64,000 nt of DNA from Piromyces finnis (lineage: Eukaryota; Neocallimastigomycota; Neocallimastigomycetes; Neocallimastigales; Neocallimastigaceae). Position 1 is the stretch's first letter, and the number at the start of each line of letters is the position of its first letter. The stretch covers positions 62,001 through 126,000 of the forward strand of contig MCFH01000068.1 of NCBI GenBank assembly GCA_002104945.1, in the 5' to 3' direction. Of the stretch, positions 53,244-64,000 are shown one piece after another. Position numbers and translations under genes: made by a program. Under the pieces are notes generated by a model. The model was not told where the DNA came from and did not search any database. It worked only from the letters and a program-made list of their open reading frames with translations.

Positions 53244-54492
53244 TTATTGATTAAGATTATTGAATTTTATCCTAATAACATTATTGCTGTCAAGTTCGTG
53301 TTTACTAATAACTTTGTCTGTATGGTTGGACAAAATTAAGAGAACCTTACCATTTTGATTCTTTAACTGAGTATTAATACCGGCTATCGTTAGTTTTATT
53401 CCACTGATAAGACTTTTATTAACTTCATTTGAGAAAAGTACTCTTTCTAAGACTATCTCAGTTCCGTTTATGGCTCCGCGGTAAGTACCATGGCCCTCAA
53501 AGTACAAGTAGAACCATTTGCACAGCTCATAGTAATTTTTTCGGTAATAAAGTTTTCTAAGATCCCTTTGTTGTTCGTTATATGTTCACTTGCTCCAGTA
53601 TCATAAGTCCATACTGACGTTGTGTAACCTTCATTTTGGTCATGTGACTTCCAAAATTACATGAACATATTTCTTCTGTATTTTCTAATGGAAAAACGTT
53701 TTCAAGGGTTAAATCATCAAGTATATTTATCACGTGGTTGACATCTGGTTGTTCAGTGTTTATGTTTGTGTAACATTTATTTTCAGGGTTAGAAATTTTT
53801 GGATCATCCATTTTTTCATTACTCTTAATTTCATTTTCAATATTATCGGCAGAAGGTCCAAACATTGTATTGATTTCTTCAAAGCATGGAGTACTATCCG
53901 AGGTTGTCTCGTTCTCAATATTAGAACAATATTTGTCGTCCTTTGATTTTCCTTTGTTTGGTTGAGTTTTATAATTTTCGTTAAATTTATTATTTTTCTT
54001 GGTTCTGATTGAACGGCTGGGGTTATAATAGCAATCTTTGGCTAAGTGTCCCGGAATGTCACAGATAACACAATATTTGTTTCTGTGATATTGTTTGTAT
54101 TTCTTCTATTTCCCTTTGAACGTTTTCCTTCTATATTGTCTGTATCCATGTAGTCATTGTTTGAATTTTTGAAGTTGTTGATGGATGGGTTATTATTTCT
54201 TCTTATGTTTCTAGGGTTAAAATTGTTATTTCTTTGGTTGTGGGTTTGGTTATTATTGTATTCCATTTGGTAGCAAATAACTGTGTATCTATTATAATTT
54301 CATATAGTGTTTCTGGTGTATATTGGGAACTCATTAGTATTTTATCCTTAAGGATGTTTGGTAGAGCGTTGTACATAATTGTTATTTTTTCCATGTTTGA
54401 TTTGTTCATGCATGAGTTTTAGAGTAATTTAAATAATTCCATAATCTCATTCATGACATTTATGGTTTCCTTGAGGTTGGTATCCTTGAGAG
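53244..54492 (-). pseudogene. Copia Gag and protease, 5'-truncated
   Basis: From the truncated end come FLYTLKDTNLKETINVMNE, NALPNILKDKILMSSQYTPE (UBN2/Gag type) and an Asn-rich stretch. A CCHC knuckle YCVICDIPGHLAKDC lies near 54050. The protease site WTYDTGASEHI is near 53610, then GTYRGAINGTEIVLERVLF. Several frameshifts and stops interrupt it. No start codon or 5' LTR remains. Confidence 0.8.
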
Positions 54493-54919
54493 TGTAAAGA
54501 AATGTGTCTTTAACAATAAAAACAAATTATAATATTTACTAAATAACTTAGTAATATTAACACTTTAAAATATTCTGTAAATTATTAATTTATAAAAATA
54601 TCATTAAAAACATAGAATTTAATTTAATAAGTTAGTGTTTAATAATATAATTATTTATTAATAAAATCTCGATTTTTTAAAATATTTGGGAAAATTCACT
54701 CGTATTTATACTAAAAATTTTTTAAATTAATTTATAAAATTTTTTCAACTTAAAATTCTTAGGCAATCAATAATCTTCATATAAAATAAAATTTAAAAAT
54801 AAAATAAAATAAAATTATAATTTTTTAAAATAGTATCTATGAGGTCTCGACCTAGTGTCATTCAGACTCAAAGTCTTAGCTACTAACCACTAAGACAATT
54901 TAGTTATTTCTAGTATTCT
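54493..54919 (-). repeat. LTR-A-like copy, diverged
   Basis: It is collinear with LTR-A by the TGTAAAGAA end, the ACTCGTATTTATA box region and the tRNA-like D-arm CTTAGTGGTTAGTAGCTAAG. The outer end is cut by LTR-E after ATTCT. Confidence 0.65.
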
Positions 54920-55628
54920 TGTTAAGGAACCAACAAATAATGTTATTCTTGTCATAATTAATGATTATGACCTAATCCATTCATTATTGTTCCTAAATGT
55001 ATGAAAACTTTACAATATTCTTATTTGTAAATTAATGTATACACTTAAATTATATTTAAAATTATTAATAATTATTTTTATTGAACTTAAATTTTATTTT
55101 ATTAAACTTAAAAATTAATTTAGTAATAATAATATATTGAAAATTATAGTTTATTGAACTTTTAGTTTAATTTATCAAGTTAATGAATTTTTATTAATTA
55201 AAATTATGAATAATATTTCTGTAAAATAGTAAAATTCTTTAGTTAAATATATTTAAAGTAAACTTTTAATGTATGTTAATCAATTTAATAATATGTATAA
55301 ATATTTATTATAATAGTAATGTAATTTTATTATTGATTTAAAAGTAATTTAAATACTAAAATTAATGTAAATAATTAAAGACTAATTCTTTTAATTAACA
55401 CTACTTAATTTTTTACAAAAAGTATAAAAAGGTGTATATTATAAGAATTAGAGAATATACAGATATTTTTATTTTTTTTTTATTATTTTTTATAATTTTA
55501 TATTAATATCTTAATAAAACAATTTTATTAATAAAACAATTTTTCTTATTTCATTTTAATATTATTTTTGAGTATTAATAAATTTATTAATATTTTATAA
55601 ATAAAAGTAAATTCCTCGAACCGTAACA
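54920..55628 (+). repeat. LTR-E copy 3, 5' LTR of a deleted element
   Basis: 709 bp from TGTTAAGGAACC to CGAACCGTAACA. It is followed by a primer-binding-site candidate TGGTGGAGATATCGGG (55636-55651), then about 115 bp before LINE-A. The rest of its element is missing. Confidence 0.8.
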
Positions 55629-55768
55629 TAAAAATTGGTGGAGATATCGGGTAATAATATTAATAAAAATTATTAATACATAGGATAAAGTAATATTAAA
55701 ATATTACTAAAATATTATATAAATTTCTTAAAAATTTATTACCCTTCAAAGTTATAGGTAATATTTAT

Positions 55769-58700
55769 ATTAGCTATTTCACAGCTATTTTCAAACCATT
55801 ATTTTTATGTTTCCAAGAAACTGGTAATGGTTCTGGTTCGAATACAAAGTATCTTTGTCGTGTTACTTTGCAAAACTATAGACACTTTTTCAAGAAAGCT
55901 GACGAATCAGTTCCTGGAATGAGAGGTTTATATTTAGGTTTTCACAATTCGTGTCAAGCCTCACTTGAAAACTTCTCTGGAAAGTATATTATTTCTATTT
56001 ATACTTTTAGACTTTTAGTCTCTGGAATAGATTCAAATGCTCGATTGGAAATGTTTATATGCCTCATAGTCATCACTACATCTATGTTGATCATGCAAAG
56101 TTAGAAGTTCGCTTGTGGTTACAAACTCATTCATCCCATCCATCGATTCTTGTTGGTGATTTTAATATGTCTAAAGTAAAATTATCCAACTGGTCATCAA
56201 CTAATGGATTAGGAGATTGGGAAATTCTTCCGCTTAGAGGGTCGACTATCTCTTGGACTCGAGGTGATCAATCTTCCGACATTGACCATGCTCTTATCAA
56301 TTCGAAGATGAAAGATCTTATTCACTCTGAATCATTTATAAATAATTTTTATCCTGTATCAGACCATAAGCCACTTCTTATTAATGGTAAAATTATTCCT
56401 ATGGAAGATTTTTCTAATGACTTTAATGTTCCTAAGAAAATTCTGAAATGGAATAGATTAAAATGTATTGAGGAAAAGGAATCTATTCTCAGTCATAATA
56501 AATTCCAAATACTTTCAGCAAAAATCAACGATCCTAATGTTTCTACAGATGAACTTTCCAAAGAGTTTACTTCAACTGCTTTTTCAATTGCAGACGAGCT
56601 CAGTATTACTTCAGCAAATAATGTTATAAAGTCTTCATTTCATATTTCACAACAAATTTTTAATCTTCAAAAAATCAAAATGAAGTTGTATAAGAGATTT
56701 AAAAAAGAAAGAATTTATGATATAGATGAATTTATTAAAAGAATTAAAATCTACCGTAAGCTCATTGATTACATCCACAAAAGATGTAATGAATTTAGGA
56801 AGCAAGAATATCTTCATTGGATTAAAACAGGATGTGAGTATATGAAGAGTCATAATCCTAAGAAGGCCTGGAAATGGATCAAGAAAACTGCAAAAATTGG
56901 AAAAGATTCTTTCTTTATTGCTCAACCAATTAAAAATAAAAATGGAGAATTAGTTGTTGCTACAGAAGAACAACTAGATGTGTGGCATGATCATTTCGAA
57001 AATCTTGCATCAGATCCAAGTGGTGTAAGTCTTGATTTGGAGCATTGGTATGAAGAACCAACGAATAAACGTTTTTCACTTCCTATGCTTGATGAGTGGG
57101 ATATCAACCAAGATATTAGTATTGATGAAGTCAAATCAGCTATCCTCACTACTCCAAATTATAAAGCATCAGGTCCGGATGGTATTCCAATTGAATTTTA
57201 CAAAGCATTAATTCCATCAAGTAATGATTCTAATAATGCTACAGATAATAATTCTTCCGGTAATACCACTTCAGATAATGATGCTCATGGTTTAAATTTT
57301 ATTCTTAAATTATTCAACCGTATTTGGGATGGAGATTTCCCCAGCTCTAGGAATGAATCCAGTATTGTTTCTATTCCTAAGAAGGGAGATTTGACAGATT
57401 GTGATAACTATCGAGGTATATCACTTATCAATAATGGTATTAAGTTGATTTCCAAAATTGTCACCACTAGAATCTCAGAATATGGTCTAAAGAATAATTT
57501 CATTAGACCTGAACAATTTGGTTTTCGAAAAAAGGAAGAAAGTATCAGTCTTTTCATTTCAATCCAAGAAATATGCCGTAGACGTCAATTGGATAATAAA
57601 GAGACATATTTGGCCTTTTTAGATCTCAGGAAAGCATACGATTCAGTCCCAATCGGTAATATTCTCCATAAATTAGATTGTTTAGGAATCCGAGAAAATA
57701 CACGTGATGCAAATCAAGTAGGACACTTGATAAAAAACTAAAGAAACATGGAGATGTTAAAGCAGTTAAAAACTTTTATTGGAAAGATCTCAAAGGAAAT
57801 TCAATCAAAGCGCAATATTATGATGATAATAAATTTATTGAAACTAAAGATTTTATTAAATTATGTTATGAGTACCCAGAGTTTGCTTATGGCTTCTACT
57901 GGCTCTTGAAAGCAAGAAGCGAATTCAAGTTGGATGCTAGAGTTGCCAAAGCTGCTAAATTTGTTGATCCAGTTTGTCCTAACAACTGTCCATGTTGCAA
58001 GTGTGGTGTTCAAAGTATTAAACATTGGTTATTAGATTGTCCAACATTTAGAGATATCCGTATTAAACATTATGATTCTATAGTCCATCTATTAAATTTT
58101 TTCAGTCAACGTAATTCCAATAGTCCTATCAATAATAATGAAAATGTTAATATCAGTAGAGATAGCAATAACAGTAATAGTAATAGTAACAATAGTAATA
58201 ATAACAATAGTAATAATTACAATAGTAGTAATAGAAATAATAATATTAGTAATGATAGCAATAGTGAAGATAATAATTCTAATTTAGATAGTAATTTAGT
58301 TAATGATAGTAATAGTTCTAATAATCCGGTGAATATTAATGTGTATGATTATTCTAGTGTGTGCAGTAAAATATTTAAATTCCTTCTTGGGGGAAGAAGT
58401 TTTAACAATATTAATTACAATTCAAGGGAATGGAAAGAACTTTGTAAGCGTCAGATTCAATCTGGTACTAATGAAGGAACACCATTCTTGACGGTAACCG
58501 CGGAACTTCTAACCAAAATCATGCCTTTTGCTATTGGCCAGCAATGGTCAATGTTCAAAAGGTTTGAAGCAACATCCAAGAGCGTCAATGCTGAAGAAAC
58601 AGTAAGACAGGCCAGGAGGGCCAGCGCAACCAATGGAGATCATAATTTTATTCCATGATAAAGTTTTGATCTTTTGCTCGATGTCCCATTGGAAGTCAAA

Positions 58701-58880
58701 TACAATTATTATACTTTAGTATGATAGTGGCTTTCTTACTTTAATTAAAATTACTAGAATACATTATACCCAATTTTTATTCATTTGTGTTTATTTAAAC
58801 ATATTTTTTTTTTATTTTTATTTTATTTTAATTTTTATATTACATGTATTATAATTTAATTAAATTAATAATAAAGTTTA
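55769..58880 (+). pseudogene. LINE-A copy 3, 5'-truncated with an internal deletion
   Basis: It begins in the endonuclease domain (SYFTAIFKP region). A frameshift near 56040 precedes the main ORF 56059-57741, which has GDFNMS, SDHKPLL and the RT start APNYKASGPDGIP-like, SIVSIPKKGD, FLDLRKAYDSVP. At about 57694 roughly 850 bp of RT, including FADD, are deleted; sequence resumes at the KYTW..KKHGDVKAV segment out of frame. The C-terminal ORF 57906-58658 has the Cys/His cluster, Asn run and KIMPFAIGQQWS. The 3' UTR ends at AATAAAGTTTA without the terminal tag or a poly(A). It has no catalytic RT. Confidence 0.85.
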
Positions 58881-59340
58881 TAATGAATTAATAGAATAGC
58901 TGATTTTAAAATTATATAAACTTAATATAAATAAAAATAATAGTAAATAATCAAAATAATATAAAATATAAATGTTTAATTAAATTTTAAAAATGTAAAA
59001 TATAAACAACTTTTGTTTATAAACAAACTTAAATGTATTTATTTATTATAAATAGAAATAGAAAATATTATTTTTAAAGATTGTTACTAATTAGCAAGGA
59101 AAATTAGAATATTTTAAAATTATAATAAATTAATATATTTTTTTTATAATACATAGCGAGATGTATTATATATTTATTTTAAATAAATAAACTAATATTA
59201 TAAAACAAGATTTGTTTTTAAAACTTTAAATTATATTTAATAATTATATAAACTTGTATAATGAGCAAGTAAAAATAAATCATTCAATTACACACAAATA
59301 TTGTAAAGTGAGCTAGGATTGATATGTAACTTGGTCAGAA
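58881..59340. other. AT-rich spacer
   Basis: No ORF. The right part, ending GGTCAGAA on plus, is the first internal sequence after the minus-strand LTR-F at 59341. Confidence 0.5.
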
Positions 59341-60489
59341 TGTTTTATATAATATAACTTAATTTACCAATAAAATATTAAACTTATTTATTATTAAATC
59401 TTTTCTTCAAAACTTATTAAAGAATTTAATTAATACTAATTTAAAATTAAATAGGTTTAAAATAAAAATATTAATATAATTTAATTATGAAATTTGTTTA
59501 TTAATTATTTGTTTATTAAGATAATATTTATTAAGTTATAGTTAATAATTAATAATTAGTAATCTTACAAAGAATTCCAAAATTGATTTCAATTCTTTGT
59601 TTAAATACTTTTTTTTTACATATAATAAAATTACATTGATATTAATATTGATTTTAATAATAAAGATAAAATTAAAATAATTTTAAATTAAAATATTAAT
59701 AATTGATATTGATATTAATAATATGAATTCATATGATAGATCTTAGGATTAATCTTTTAAATTACTTTTAAAATAAAAGTATTGTCTTAACCATTTTAAA
59801 TTGTAAATATTTAATATTATAAATTGAGAATAACAATTACTGATACTAATTATATATTCTCATGATTAATTAATTAATAATTATAACTAATGATTTTTGA
59901 TCCAAAGGCTTTTTTGGTTTGATTATGATTGAGGTTATTAATCAAAATTATTTGAAAAATTATTAATTTTTATAATTGATTAGGTTTGTAATCAAGAATA
60001 TTTATTATCTAACCTTATTTAATAATAATGGAGAATTTTTAAATTGAATTATTTATAGAAAGTTGGATTACTTGAATAATGACTTTAATTATATAAATTA
60101 ATATTAATCATTTTAATATATATTTATTGGAACTAATTAAATCTTTAAAAAGCTATATCTCAAGAACTAGTGGTCTAAATTAGCTGAAAATTTGGGAGAA
60201 TATAAATTAGTACTTTCTAATAAAATTAATTTGAAGTCTCTAGAAAATGAAAATAGGACGCGAGATTCAGAAGTTATCACTAGTTTCGTATAGTACATTT
60301 TCTTCTCAAGGGTTAATTTATTGAAAATTAAATTTTTGTGATCCTTAACCCTTTTCAATATTAAATTTTTTCAAATGATCTTTTTAATTATTTTTAAAAG
60401 TGTTTTATAATTTTTGAAATATAAATTTGATTTATAAATTGTTTATTTGAATATTTAATTTATTTTTTAATCGTCTTCTATTCTTGACA
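59341..60489 (-). repeat. LTR-F-like copy
   Basis: On the minus strand it starts TGTCAAGAATAG and ends ATAAAACA, followed by TTCTGACC, the same junction seen after LTR-F at 13410. Internal blocks resemble 12400-12700. No element body follows. Confidence 0.55.
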
Positions 60490-60494
60490 AGGTT

Positions 60495-61530
60495 TGTAAA
60501 AGTTTTACTAAACTTATAATTTAATATTAAAATATTAAATTAAATAAAAGATTAAAGATAACTAGGTTAGAAAAAATGTTTTATTAAAATAATCTTAATT
60601 GTTTTATAAATGAATAGTAATAATTAAATTATGTATTATAGTTAAAATAATTTCTTTTTATTTTATTTGAAGAGTATATATAATAATAAGATTATTTAAT
60701 AGTAATACTTATTAAGTATTAATAAGGTAATAATCTTTACAAAGATTTAATTCATAAACTATTCTAAACTATTTATACTAATTGTAATTTTACATTTAAT
60801 AATAAAATAACTTTTTAATACATGATTATTTTTTATAATATATTTTATAATACTAAGGTTAAACTTAAGACTTATTACTAATTATTAAAAATAACTATTG
60901 TTTATATATTCATAATATTAATTATTTCTTAATTATAATATAATTCATTAAATATAATATTAATAATTTATAATCTTTTAATTCAAAGATTATAAGTTAT
61001 GTTATTGAAATAATTATTATAAAATAAAGTTAATTAATTCCGGAAAATAATTTTAATTTAATTAAAACAATAATTTATATCCTTTTGGGTGAATGATTTA
61101 TGTTCAATACATCAGGGGTGATCATTCTCTGAATAAACAATTAATCATTACTAACAAAATATCTTTAAATTGGAATATCTCGTGAACCAGCAGAGATATC
61201 GACCTGATTTTAAGATATGTTGTTTATCTCAAGCGTGGCTTTCTAACGCATTCACAATCCCCCAACCATAATTTCCCAAAAATCGCCATTTGTTGAGGAG
61301 ATACGTGTGTTTTTCCTTTTTCAATTCTGACGATAAGGGTTAAAGTTATTTATTATAAAAATTATTAAGGGTTAAGGTCATATCTTAACCTTTTCTAAAT
61401 TTTTTAAATATTTCTTAATATAATTTAATAATTTATTTGAAAATAAAATATTATTGATTTTGAAATTTTATAAGTAATTTCACAATTTCAAGTGATCTTG
61501 AAATTGTAGATTCCACTAGTATTCGTGACA
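60495..61530 (-). repeat. LTR-D copy, minus orientation
   Basis: 1036 bp, with TGTCACGAATACT at its minus-strand start and AACTTTTACA at its end. The body matches LTR-D at 9447 and 35330. The flanking 5-mers (AGGTT and CTTTC) do not match. Confidence 0.78.
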
Positions 61531-61884
61531 CTTTCTATATTCATTTATAGAATTAAGATAATATTTTTCTATTGTATCATACAACTTATAAATAAATTAT
61601 AAATAACTTCTACAAATTAATAATAATTAAATATTACTAATTTGAGAAAGAAAATAAAAACATTAATGTCGAGTTTATTATATAAAAATACTAATAAACA
61701 AAATATTAAATATTAACACTTAAATATAAAAACACACGTTAAATAAACATTATTTTTAAAAATAATTAATACTTTATTTATTAATAAATTTATATAATAA
61801 TAACTCTTGATTTCTCAAAAGAGAATCAAGATTATTCTTTTATAGTAATTTAATACATTATACATGGATTGGTTAAAATGATAC
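61531..61884. other. AT-rich spacer before LTR-I
   Basis: No ORF or identified repeat. A short inverted repeat CTTGATTTCTC/GAGAATCAAG lies near 61806-61830. Confidence 0.5.
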
Positions 61885-62253
61885 TGTAATGAGGTATATC
61901 TAATGATAAGGGTTAGACTAGAAAATCATTAAGGTAAGATTAATGAAAATTTCATAATTATATTTTTATAACCAATCATTAAGTAATTAATTCACTTATC
62001 AAATTGTATTAAAAAAAAATAATTTTCATGTATAAAAGAGAGAATAAGAAAGATAAAATAGTTCTTTAGTGTTTTTACTAATAATTAATAAAAATTAGTT
62101 TTTTTTTTGTTTCGTCTTTAGTTTGATAATACACTGACCTAGCGAGTTAGTCGTATTATAATAATAAATTTAATAAATAAACATTATTAAAAAAAATATA
62201 TATATTTGATTACATTAGAGTGTGTGTGTTTATTATTATAATATTTCGTTACA
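61885..62253 (+). repeat. LTR-I, 5' LTR of the right-edge Ty3 chromovirus
   Basis: 369 bp, TGTAATGAGG to TTTCGTTACA, 69 bp upstream of gag. A TATAAAAG box at 62031-62038 predicts a transcript start near 62068. A solo copy is at 52497-52855. Confidence 0.92.
62031..62077 (+). promoter_or_regulatory. LTR-I core promoter and predicted self-primer
   Basis: TATAAAAG (62031-62038) lies about 30 nt before AGTGTTTTTA (62068-62077). The latter is an exact reverse complement of the bases just after the LTR (62255-62264). Confidence 0.6.
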
Positions 62254-62264
62254 ATAAAAACACT
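62254..62264 (+). other. Candidate self-priming primer-binding site
   Basis: The first bases after the 5' LTR contain TAAAAACACT (62255-62264). There is no TGG-type tRNA complement here. Complementarity to the predicted 5' end of the element RNA fits the Tf1 mode of priming. Confidence 0.6.
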
Positions 62265-62322
62265 CTAAGAAAAAGATCGCTACCTCAGTGCCTCGTTTAT
62301 TTGCTTACTTCTAATTTTTTTT

Positions 62323-63842
62323 ATGGATAACTCTGCTGATTTGAAGAACGGTTTTGATGGCAACCGTCGCTACCTGAAGGGATTCTTAGCCAAAATGGAC
62401 ATGATCTTTATGATCCATCCTGAAATAGGAAGGGACGATGGAGAAAAGGTCTTCTACGTCGTTAGTCGCCTCTACGGGGATGCAATGAATTGGGCTGCTA
62501 CCTTGATTAACAACCATGATCCTTGCTTACAGGATTATGGCGCCTTTGTTGGAAAGCTGAAGGCTGCTTTTGGTTTTCAGGATATGGTCTATACTGCCAA
62601 CCAAAAACTCAAGAAGATCAAACAACATGGCCTATCCAATACTCAAGAGTATATCAAGGAATTTAACTACTATGCTGATGAATCCACTTGGAATGAACAA
62701 GCCAAGATGGATGCTTTTGTTGATGGGTTGGACGATAGAATCGCCACCCATATCCTTCAGATGTTTCCTGGCCCTTCTACCTTGATAAACTTACAAACAA
62801 TAGCCAGTCGTATAGGAAGTAGATTGGCATGCCACCAAGAGGAAATAAACAGAAGATCCAATAGAAGTTTCCGTTCTAAACAAAGCTTCCAATCCCGCTC
62901 CTCAGAAAGATCTACAAGTAAATCCACTCAGCCCAAGAAGGAAAATAATTTTGGCCCCATTTCAAGTGAAGAACGTAGCCGCCGAATGAAAGAGAATCTC
63001 TGCTTATATTGTGGTAAACCTGGTCACCGATTATCTGAATGCCCTATTAGAACCAAAAAGGAAAACCATACTAATAATGCTGGTGTCCATGTTTTGAATG
63101 AACAAGAAAAATCCACTCGACTTTCGGATAACTCCTCTTTACCTCAAACGGTTATCGATGTTGATGTTGTTCTTCCATACAAATCTGTCGGAACTAAAGT
63201 TCTCTTAGATAGTGGTTCACAATTCTGTTTGATAGACCACGCCTTTGTTAAGGCCCATGAGATCCCTATAATTACCAAAGTAAAATGCCCACAAATTATA
63301 GGTATCGGAGGTCACCAAAAGATTATCGGCCAGACTTGGCCTATAACTGTGGAACACATGAATCACTCATGCCAGTTACAATTTTACGTCGTAGAATTGC
63401 CTTCTTACTGTTGTATTCTTGGCTCTGATTGGCTAGTCCTTCACAATCCGACAATCAATTTTGCTAGTAAGGACGTTTCCTATCATTCTGAATACTGTAA
63501 GGAAAATTGCTTAAGGAAAGAATCTGCTAGCTCTACCACTTCTGAACTCGAAGACCAATCGAAGGACGAAATGTCAGTTGGAAATACACCTGAATACCCT
63601 TTCAATGTATTCACTTGTTTAGAAGAACCTGAAGTTGAGTCACCCCAAATTCCAATTCACTACTCTCAACACTCCAAAGTGTTCGAGGAAAGGCTCGTTG
63701 ATAAACTCCCTCCTCATCGCCCGTACGACTGTGAGATCAACCTGAGACCAAATAGCAACTTGTTTTATGGTCCAATCTACCGACTTACTGAGAAAGAATC
63801 AAAGGTATTAGAAGAAACCATTAATGAAAATTTAAAAAGGGG
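62323..63842 (+). CDS. Ty3 chromovirus Gag-protease (LTR-I element)
   Basis: The frame runs from [10 protein letters not shown]. Gag core comes first ([47 protein letters not shown]), homologous throughout to the Ty3-A Gag. A CCHC knuckle [15 protein letters not shown] lies near residue 225. The protease has the intact [13 protein letters not shown] near 300. Then follows the pre-RT segment [26 protein letters not shown]. Codon use and base composition are clearly GC-richer than the rest of the window, suggesting a younger copy. Near 63842 one base is missing and the frame shifts; the 31 residues beyond in this frame, to 63939, are spurious. Confidence 0.9.
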
Positions 63843-64000
63843 TTTATCCGCAAATCCAAATCGCCAGCTGGGGCTCCCGTTCTGTTTGTCCCGAAGAAGA
63901 GTGGAGAACTTCGTATGTGTATCGACTACCGCCGCTTGAACGAAATCACCATTAGGAACTCGTACCTTCTCTCATTGATCCAAGACATGTTGGATCATCT
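63843..64000 (+). CDS. Start of RT of the LTR-I element, open at the right edge
   Basis: In the shifted frame the RT start is [19 protein letters not shown], then [19 protein letters not shown], open to the window end. It matches the Ty3-A RT start closely. RT catalytic residues, integrase and the 3' LTR lie outside the window. Confidence 0.88.

Overview
The window looks like a transposon-dense stretch of a very AT-rich fungal nuclear genome. Nearly all recognisable coding sequence is retrotransposon-derived: Ty3/gypsy chromoviruses, one Ty1/copia element, two families of APE-type non-LTR elements (called LINE-A and LINE-B here), one tRNA-derived SINE and many LTRs. The only host-like sequences I can support are a GT2 glycosyltransferase gene (29226-29972) and a decayed, intron-containing eIF2-alpha pseudogene (about 30470-31400). 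Extreme AT content, Asn-rich runs and a secreted GT2 protein of this style suggest an anaerobic gut fungus (Neocallimastigomycota). That is an inference from style, not a database result; another AT-rich early-diverging fungus would also fit.

Layout. 1-8183: two minus-strand Ty3 chromovirus copies; the second (Ty3-A, LTR-A) ends next to the pol of the first and carries a solo LTR-B. 8184-13409: stacked non-coding LTRs (families C, E, D, G, F). 13480-17364: a plus-strand Ty3 element whose pol is split by a SINE with a 13-bp target duplication. 17366-28296: minus-strand pieces in the order Ty3 protease fragment, LINE-A copy 1 fused in frame to LINE-B copy 1, then LINE-A copy 2. 28297-32547: host-like island. 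32548-42907: LINE-B and Ty3 halves that become collinear if 33409-39642 is inverted, plus a solo LTR-K and LTR-B. 43067-48270: LINE-B copy 4, the most complete, split by a solo LTR-K. 48770-54492: a decayed minus-strand copia element carrying a solo LTR-B and an unclassified insertion that itself holds a solo LTR-I. 54493-61530: LTR-A, LTR-E, LINE-A copy 3, LTR-F and LTR-D. 61885-64000: the 5' part of a GC-richer, apparently younger Ty3 chromovirus running off the right edge.

How the parts relate. LINE-A probably supplied the machinery that moved the SINE, which shares about 41 nt with the end of the LINE-A ORF, and a tiny LINE-A tail inserted into LINE-B ORF2 and spread with it. The LTR-I element appears to prime its own reverse transcription as Tf1 does: the predicted transcript start is complementary to the bases just after the 5' LTR. 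Target-site duplications identify five solo LTRs and give a relative order of insertions. LTR family letters are local names. I used no searches; family names rest on motifs and within-window comparison.
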